Positions 57,068 to 64,000 of a stretch of DNA of 64,000 nucleotides are shown piece by piece. The stretch covers positions 1 to 64,000 of the forward strand of contig ARYC01002086.1 of assembly GCA_000711775.1 (NCBI GenBank), given 5' to 3'. The notes below the pieces were generated by a model. That model saw only the letters and a list, made by a program, of their open reading frames with translations, did no database searches and was not told where the DNA came from. The DNA is from Oxytricha trifallax. Taxonomy: Eukaryota > Ciliophora > Spirotrichea > Sporadotrichida > Oxytrichidae. The position numbers and the translations under genes are program-made. Every line of letters starts with the position of its first letter. Position 1 is the first letter of the stretch.

Positions 57068-60000
57068 ATGGCTGCATAAACCAAAAGAATAGACGAGCCT
57101 CTATTGGAAAGTGGAAGCTTCGGCATCACATAAGAACAATTATGGTAAGTTTATCTGTTTAACATTCTTTCATTAACATAAACATCCCTTAATATCTCAA
57201 ATTAACTAATTGGATTAATAGTGATATGTTCCACCCTGACAACACTCACAATTATCATCCAAAAGGAAACAAAGTCTCTCATAGTATTTACGATTTGTGG
57301 AACCTACACGGTGGCACTAAGGGGCTTGCTGTTAAGCTCAGAACTGATCCCAAGGTAACAAACATTCTTAGCGTCTTACATTTCTAAACATCATTTATAA
57401 TAGAAAGGTATAAGTGGATCTGATACTGACATCAAAGAAAGAATAGAAAGGTACGTGTATTAATAATGTGATCATTTTGTTTTCTACATTTTCGAAAGTG
57501 AATAGATTTCATATAACAATCCCCTTTTTATTCATATCCTTATTTCTTATAAACCTGAAGAAAAGACTATGCATATAATTTCAAGCAAGTTATTATTTCA
57601 AAATAATTTTTTCTTAAAGTTTAGCTTTGGTTCAAACACTAAGAGACTTCCAAAGATCAGAACTCTCTGGGAACTTATTCTTGAGAACTTTGAAGACAGA
57701 ATTTTGCAAATTCTTCTGATTGCAGCTTTCGTAGCTCTGATTATTGGTATTTGGAAAGAAGGTATTGAGCATGGCTGGGTCGAGGGACTTTCCATTTTCA
57801 TTGCAGTTGCCATTATTGTTTCAGTTACAGCTGGAAACAACTACACTAAAGAAAAGCAATTCTAGAAACTTGTCTCTCAGGCTACAGATGAAAAGATTGC
57901 TGTGTACAGAGGAGAGGACGGTTCCACTGTTACTATTCACAACTAAGAATTGTTAGTAGGAGATATCATTAAGATTGAATCTGGTATGAGAGTACCAGCT
58001 GATTGCATTTTGATCTCTGGCACTGACATTACTTGCGACGAGAGCGCCATGACTGGTGAGCCAGACCAAATGGAAAAGACTCCTCTTACTGAAGCAAGTT
58101 ATGAGCATAATCCTAACCCATTCCTTATTGGTAAAACTTTAGTTGATAGTGGACAAGGTGTCGCAATTATTTGCGCTGTCGGTACCCACACTAGATCAGG
58201 TATGGCTGAAGAGAAACTTAGCATTGAGGATCAAGAGACCCCACTTTAAGGTAAACTCGAGACCATTGCTAACGAAATTGGTAAAGTCGGTGTGTATGTA
58301 GCTATTCTTACTTTCATTGTTATGACCATCAAGTTGATCATCAACACTGCCGTTAATGATGCTAGCGTAAGCATATCTTTTCCTTTTTAATACCTGTTAT
58401 AGCACTTAATGACTGTTGAGACCTTGAAAAAACTTATTGAATTCGTCATTATTGCAATCACTATCATCGTTGTAGCTGTTCCTGAGGGTCTCCCCTTAGC
58501 CGTTACTATCTCACTCGCTTTTTCAGTAATGAAGATGAAGGAAGAGAACAACTTAGTTAGAAAGCTAGAGGCTTCAGAGACCATGGGAGGAGCCAATGAA
58601 ATCTGCACTGATAAAACTGGAACTTTGACCAAGAATCAAATGACAGTCAGAGAGATCTACTTCAATGACCAAATCTACTCAGGGTATGTTATTTGTGGTA
58701 AATAAGGGCTCTGTATAAGATATTTTACATTCAAATTTTTACATAAAAATTCACTCAGGCAGACCATCTCACTTCAACACACTACCAAATAGCAGCATTC
58801 TCTCCGAGGGTGTTCTATTCAACTGCTCAGCTAGAATTGAGAAAGACGCTCGCGGTCAACTCATTACTCAAGGAAACTGCACTGAACAAGGTTTGATTAA
58901 GTATTGCAAGAACAAATTTATTAAAAAAATATATATACTTGTTATTAATAATAATTAAATATATTATGTATAAAACTTTTTTATCTGTTTTATTCTGTAT
59001 AACTTGAAGTTATTTATTTCTTTCAATACTTAATGGAAGTCGGAGTTGATGCATTCCACATGATCAGACAGAAGGACGACCACGTACTCCAAGTTATCCC
59101 CTTCAACAGCGCCAGAAAGAGAGCTTGCACTGCAGTCAGACACCCCACTATTGAAAACTTAGTCAGAGTATTCGTTAAGGGTGCCCCAGAGATTTAAATA
59201 ATTAAGATGAATTTTTTGCAATTTTTTATGCTAAAATATCGATTGAAATTAATATAAATGAAACTATAAAGATTGTTATTGATCTTTGCGATAACTACTT
59301 CGATAAGGACGGAAACATCAAGGATCTTGGAAAGCAACAAAAAGATATAGTAAACATAAAAATGTTAAAAAATTACAATGTTTTATGCAAATAATACTAT
59401 ACATCTTAGTAAACTTTATAAAAGTATATATAGTAATGTAATAACATTTTGAACAACATCGTAACCAACACCTTCGCCAAGAAAGCCTTCAGAACACTTT
59501 TAATCGCCTATGCTGACATCACTGTCCAAGAGTATGAATCACTCCTCAGTGGTAACAACAACTTCCAATCAGAGAAGGACAGAGAAGTATTATATAATCT
59601 ATACTGTTTTATAATGTTTTATACTACACAAAGGATCATGTAAAATGATGATTATAATGAAGTATTGGAGAGCAGTTTGACTGTTGTAGGTATCTACGCC
59701 ATGCAAGACCCACTCAGAGAGGAAATCGTCGACTCAGTTAAGAAATGCCACTCTGCTGGTATCAACATCAGAATGGTTTTCAAATATTATACATTATTGT
59801 GAAATTCACGAAATACACCATTAAATAGAAGTAAAATATAAAGCACTGGTTACTGGTGATAACTTAGACACTGCCAAAGCCATTGCCATTGAAGCTGGTA
59901 TCATCACCCAACAAGAAGCTGAGCAAGAATATGTGTGCATGGAAGGCAAGCAATTCAGAGAGAGCTGCGGTGGATTAATCAAGCTTACTGATGCTAATTA

Positions 60001-60160
60001 ACACACTAAAATATTTTATATATATTATATTTAATGGCATAAATGATGATTGAATATATTAAAGTGCTAAAATTAATGTTTAAATGACGGTGGAAGACTG
60101 AAGGAAGAAATTGGAAACAAGGGAATGTTCAGAATTATCAAGGATAAATTAAAGGTATTA
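57068..60160 (+). CDS. Plasma-membrane-type Ca2+-transporting P-type ATPase (P2B), 3' part missing
   Basis: ATG 57068 ([18 protein letters not shown]). It pumps Ca2+ out of the cytosol using ATP. Visible in order: first membrane helices ([18 protein letters not shown]), actuator domain with DESAMTGEP (58036-58062), PEGLPLAV helix 4 with the Ca2+-binding Pro-Glu-Gly-Leu-Pro, phosphorylation motif [13 protein letters not shown] (58604-58642), nucleotide-binding segments ([22 protein letters not shown]), [17 protein letters not shown] and [18 protein letters not shown]. Small AT-rich segments interrupt it about ten times, some clear GT-AG introns (for example 57147-57221), others likely IESs. 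Coding stops at [11 protein letters not shown] (60160), just before the expected GDGTNDAPAL and the last six helices. Confidence 0.9.
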
Positions 60161-60276
60161 ACAAATCAAATAGGTAATTATAATTATTTATAAACATTTT
60201 AATATTGATAAGAAAAATAATGATAAAACAAATGTAAATTTAAGTTAAAATACTAAATTAAAATTATAACATAAAA

Positions 60277-63200
60277 ATGTAAAATGAATTGGAACGGATC
60301 TTCAAAGCTCGGTAAGAACACTTGAAAACCATAGTAACAAAAGAAGACAAGTCTTAATAACAGTAAAATTCTTAAAATGGCAATGGTTCTAATGGTAACA
60401 ACGGGAATTCTGAAAATCAAAAGAATTACAGTTTATATTTTTTGTGCTATATTCACAAATACTAAACCAGTTTGATATGTCCTTTTTTGTATATAAAAAA
60501 CCAGTATGATGTTCTTAATTAGCGTTAATTTATTAAATAATTACCACGATAATGGGCATAGTCACCTAGACAACAGCTCATCTCAAACGAAGGAAAACTT
60601 CTACAAGGAGGAATTTATGAAGCAAATGAAACTTATGGACTAGGCCCCCTCTTCAGCCAGTCCCTCCAATCTACTCTTTTAGCAGTTAAACGGGGGTATA
60701 TTGAATTAATTAGATAGTTACACTGCTCAGTAGTAGATCTCACTTTAATAGCAGCATTAATAGTAAATGCAAATTGTATTTTTTATGTGTTTAACACTAT
60801 AAGATAGGAATCACAGTATTCTTTTGAGATGTTAATTGGATTTAATGTGTTAAAATATATTCATAATTATTTATATAAAATGCAAAAACTTCAGTTAAAC
60901 GCCTTGCAAAGTTTAGTATTAGAATTCGGAGGAGCTACAGGCACTAACAACACAGGGGGCTCTTCAGGAACCGCAGGAAATCAGAATTAATAAAACGCTC
61001 AGAATAACGGTATGCAGTAGTTTTAGTAGCAAATTAAAAGCAAAATATACAATGTGTTTGATACTTTAAGCGAGGAAGATCAGATGAAATTTGAGAAAGC
61101 TTAAACTAATATAGCCAAATACTTAATTTAAGGTATATTTGTAATAAAAATTTATATTTATCTTATTATTAAAAGTATAGAATTTCTATAGGTAAATTAA
61201 AATATTTTGAGAATTATAGATATAGCCAACTTCCTGGATGACTTGACTCTTGAACAAAAAGAATTCAATTTTCATTCCCCAAATATAGCTAATAAAATGA
61301 CTGAAGCGATTGGCAAAGAAATATCTCAGTTTTGCACCTAATTGGTTGAAAAGAAACGTAATTAACCTAGGGATTTATAATAAAGGTAAATTTATTATAA
61401 AAACTCATAATTATCATTTAATATGATTACAATCGTTTACATAGAATTATAATAATTTTGATTATACATAACTTACCAGCTACGACTCTGGCTCTATAAC
61501 TGGGTGACACAGCTGGCTAAGATCAATAGAATTTAAAATCCAAGAAAGATGACAAAGAAAAGTATGATGCCAGGGAATAACTAATTACTGAGAATTTTAA
61601 CATATTTTTATTATATTTACAATTATGATGTTAATATATTATATATATATAGATCACTATTAATACATATATATTTTATATAAAAGAGAAACTAGACTGG
61701 ATAAGATTGAAAAAGAAGATTACTAACTTTGAGGAAATAAGTCCCCTCACTATAAGTATAGAGTAGATATTCACATTACCCAGTGATCTGAAACTTAATG
61801 ATGATGCCACAATTGCACAAAGTCTTGGGAATACATATAATTAATGATGTTATTTTTTTAATAAGTATTTTAACATAAATATTCAAAAATGCTGAATGTT
61901 ATATATGTTATAATATTTTATTATCTATTATTACTATATTAAAGATAGGAAAGTAGTAATGCAAGAAATTAAAGCCAATCTAAGTCTCCTCTCAGAGACC
62001 AATCACAAGTAAAAACTGATAAAGAAAATAAGAAGAAGGAATTGAGAGAGCTATTGTAGTTAGACACATCAATAAATAAGATGGATAGTAATTGGGTTAT
62101 TTATTATAGGAGTTAGTTAATTTCTAGTACACTATATTTAAGAGAATCCAATAATTTATAATTAATAATAGTAAGAAAAGAAAGAACCTAGAGAAATTTG
62201 TGAATGAATTATTCTCAGAACATATGGAAGTGGAAAGTTGGGTTTGTGGCAAAGAGACTTTACCAATTTTATTAACATTTCTTATTGTAAATAATAAAAT
62301 TCTCATCATAAAACGTTGATTTGTGCTATTTTTAGGCAATTAGTGAGTCCATTAACTCAGGCAACAGCAATTACATGTAAATCCCAAATTTAAATACAAT
62401 GAATGGCACGAACACCTTAGAACCCAGTTAGCAGTCAATAAATATGATGCAGCACTTAGAATAAATCGAACTCGCTGACATGAATTTCTTCAGAGACCTT
62501 GGACCACTAAGCAGAGAACTGTCAATCCCGAAGTAAAATAAAAATCAATTCAAGTAATTTATATATGTTTATAGGGACAGTAAATTGCAGAGAAAAATTT
62601 AGAAAAAGGTTTTAGAAAACTACATTGAGATTGAACCTTTTCAATAGAACTTGAGTGATGATATGTATTTATTGGCTTTAAGCGGTTTAGTCCCCATTGA
62701 TAAATGTAAGTTTTATATTTGCATAGTATTTTGACATTCATTTTGATGTGTAAATGTTTTAAACAAACCTTATATAGTGATTAAGAGGATGAATAACTTA
62801 AAGAAGTGGGAAGTAGAAAATACCGTGGGAAGTATGGGAGGGCACTTTGATTCAATAATTCAAACTTCTCCATCTTCATCCTCAGATTTTAGCGATTCTG
62901 ACGTGGAAGATAATAAAGCTTAGCAATCAAAAATTGATAAGAAGCAATTAAGCAAGAAAAAGATAGATTAGAAGAAGCGTATATCTAAAGATGAATCTGT
63001 TAAGGATATCAATCAAAGAGAGCTAAACAAGGAAATCTAAAAGATCAATCTTTTTGATTAATAAAATGATTAACTCCTCACACTCTATGGCACAGATGGG
63101 GCCGCAGGAGTGAATGACACAAATTCTGATGAAAATTAGTTCTTCGATAAAAAGAGACCAAGGTAAATGACTGAACAAGAAACCAGTAAAATAGAGTCGC

Positions 63201-64000
63201 TTAAAACTAGGTAGAGTATTCTGAAGGGGTCCAGGAAAATTTTAGACTCAAATATTTTTAGTGGCCAAGGTACAGCTATGGATTAGAGCAGTTAAATGCA
63301 AATTAATGAGTCATTAAAGAATGATAGCATTGAGTAGTTGCTCTATGTTCAAAAACGCAAGCAGACAGATTAGTAAAGCATTGAAGAGTAGAAACGCTAA
63401 GAATACATAAATATTTTCAAGAGCAAAAGAGAGGCCTCATCGTCAAATGAACGATCTTAGCAAAACTCATTGGGTAGAAATTTTAAGCCAAATCAAAATT
63501 AGAACCCCTAGAATGTGTATATGTAGGGAGCATTGGAAAAGTTTAATCAACATGATTTGTCTGTTATTAGTGAAGTTCAATAATCCGTAGCTGATTAATC
63601 CATGACAAAAGAAATACTTAAAACTTTTAGCAATTCTAGAGGAGCAGCATTGCAATAATAAAACAATCTCAATATGAGTATGAATTAAAACAACCTCACT
63701 TCAAATTTCAATCCTTATAACTCTAATAGTGAATCCCCTCAACTAAGAATAAGACAGGGCAGTAACTAACCTTAAAGTAAAATCCCCACTCATAGAGCCA
63801 ATTAACAATCCTCTTAGAGCTTAATTCAACTGCAAAACATGAAATAAGCATAGCCAAATACTATCAATTAAGAAGTATTAGAGCCTGTTTTAACAATCCC
63901 AGAGTACGAGTAATAAATCATTCAAAAGTTGAAAATGATAGAAGAATTAATCACTGCAAAACGTCAATTAGAGACAGATTAAGAAGCAATGACTAAGCAG
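60277..64000 (+). CDS. Long Gln/Asn/Ser-rich protein, continues past the window
   Basis: ATG 60277 (MQNELERIFKARQEHLKTIV). Coding blocks at about 60277-60430, 60545-60780, 60881-61130, 61205-61380, 61465-61600, 61690-61850, 61950-62110, 62335-62535, 62570-62708 and 62789-64000 are separated by 50-150-bp AT-rich gaps. Helical parts: YNVFDTLSEEDQMKFEKA, IDIANFLDDLTLEQKEF, KMTEAIGKEISQFCTQL. The last block is open for over 1.2 kb, acidic and Ser-rich at first (SPSSSSDFSDSDVED, followed by Lys-rich KKQLSKKKIDQKKR), then Gln/Asn-rich, ending in a heptad-like helix at the window edge. Probably nuclear or scaffold-like; no domain recognised. Composition resembles the other disordered genes here. Confidence 0.65.

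Noticed and set aside
57598..57840. Minus-strand frame
   Set aside because: Antisense of the Ca2+-ATPase coding sequence, which has clear P-type motifs.
1..64000. CRISPR arrays, prokaryotic operons, ribosome binding sites, rRNA or tRNA genes
   Set aside because: None seen. Only the tRNA-like SINE head resembles a tRNA, and the genetic code and gene structure are eukaryotic.

Overview
The window reads as germline (micronuclear) DNA of a spirotrich ciliate of the Oxytricha/Stylonychia/Tetmemena kind. The evidence is internal. (1) Long reading frames appear only if TAA and TAG are read as Gln and TGA is the sole stop. (2) Ends of TBE (telomere-bearing element) transposons, with C4A4/G4T4 repeats at their tips, are present. 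(3) Genes are cut by AT-rich internal eliminated sequences (IESs) flanked by short direct repeats (pointers), as well as by small GT-AG introns. Coordinates of multi-segment genes below are outer limits; the coding sequence is discontinuous.

Layout. 1-7.3 kb: a cluster of zinc-finger/kinase genes on the + strand. Three belong to TBE transposons of two subfamilies, one of them split by a 373-bp tRNA-derived SINE, and one is an independent zinc-finger pseudokinase. 7.3-9.4 kb: AT-rich and empty. 9.4-11.9 kb: a Gln-rich protein with a cold-shock domain. 12.1-19.9 kb, minus strand: a beta-propeller protein and a large coiled-coil protein. 20.2-27.8 kb: a many-exon membrane protein with a repeated helix-Trp-Arg motif and an F-box-like end. 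27.9-42.2 kb: mostly minus-strand genes (DUSP/ubiquitin-like protein, small membrane protein, CX9C protein, roadblock-like protein, Asn-rich protein, membrane protein, CCHC zinc-knuckle protein). 42.3-50.2 kb: a PiT/PHO4 phosphate transporter interrupted by a foldback-element IES and by a complete 4,097-bp TBE transposon. 50.4-55.0 kb: a dual-specificity (pseudo)phosphatase whose segments are scrambled. 55.1-55.6 kb: a near-perfect palindromic MITE. 57.1-60.2 kb: the first two thirds of a plasma-membrane-type Ca2+-ATPase. 60.3-64 kb: a long low-complexity protein running off the window.

The strongest result is the scrambled phosphatase. Three pointer pairs (AGGCTTAAAA, GAGATGA, TGAACTT, minus-strand sense) join segments from 54.5, 52.6, 54.4 and 52.4 kb in the order k, k+1, k+2, k+3, although they lie as k, k+2, k+1, k+3. 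Each join is in frame and rebuilds a continuous phosphatase domain.

I worked by eye. Segment limits, gene starts and remote family calls are therefore approximate unless an exact pointer or splice site is given.
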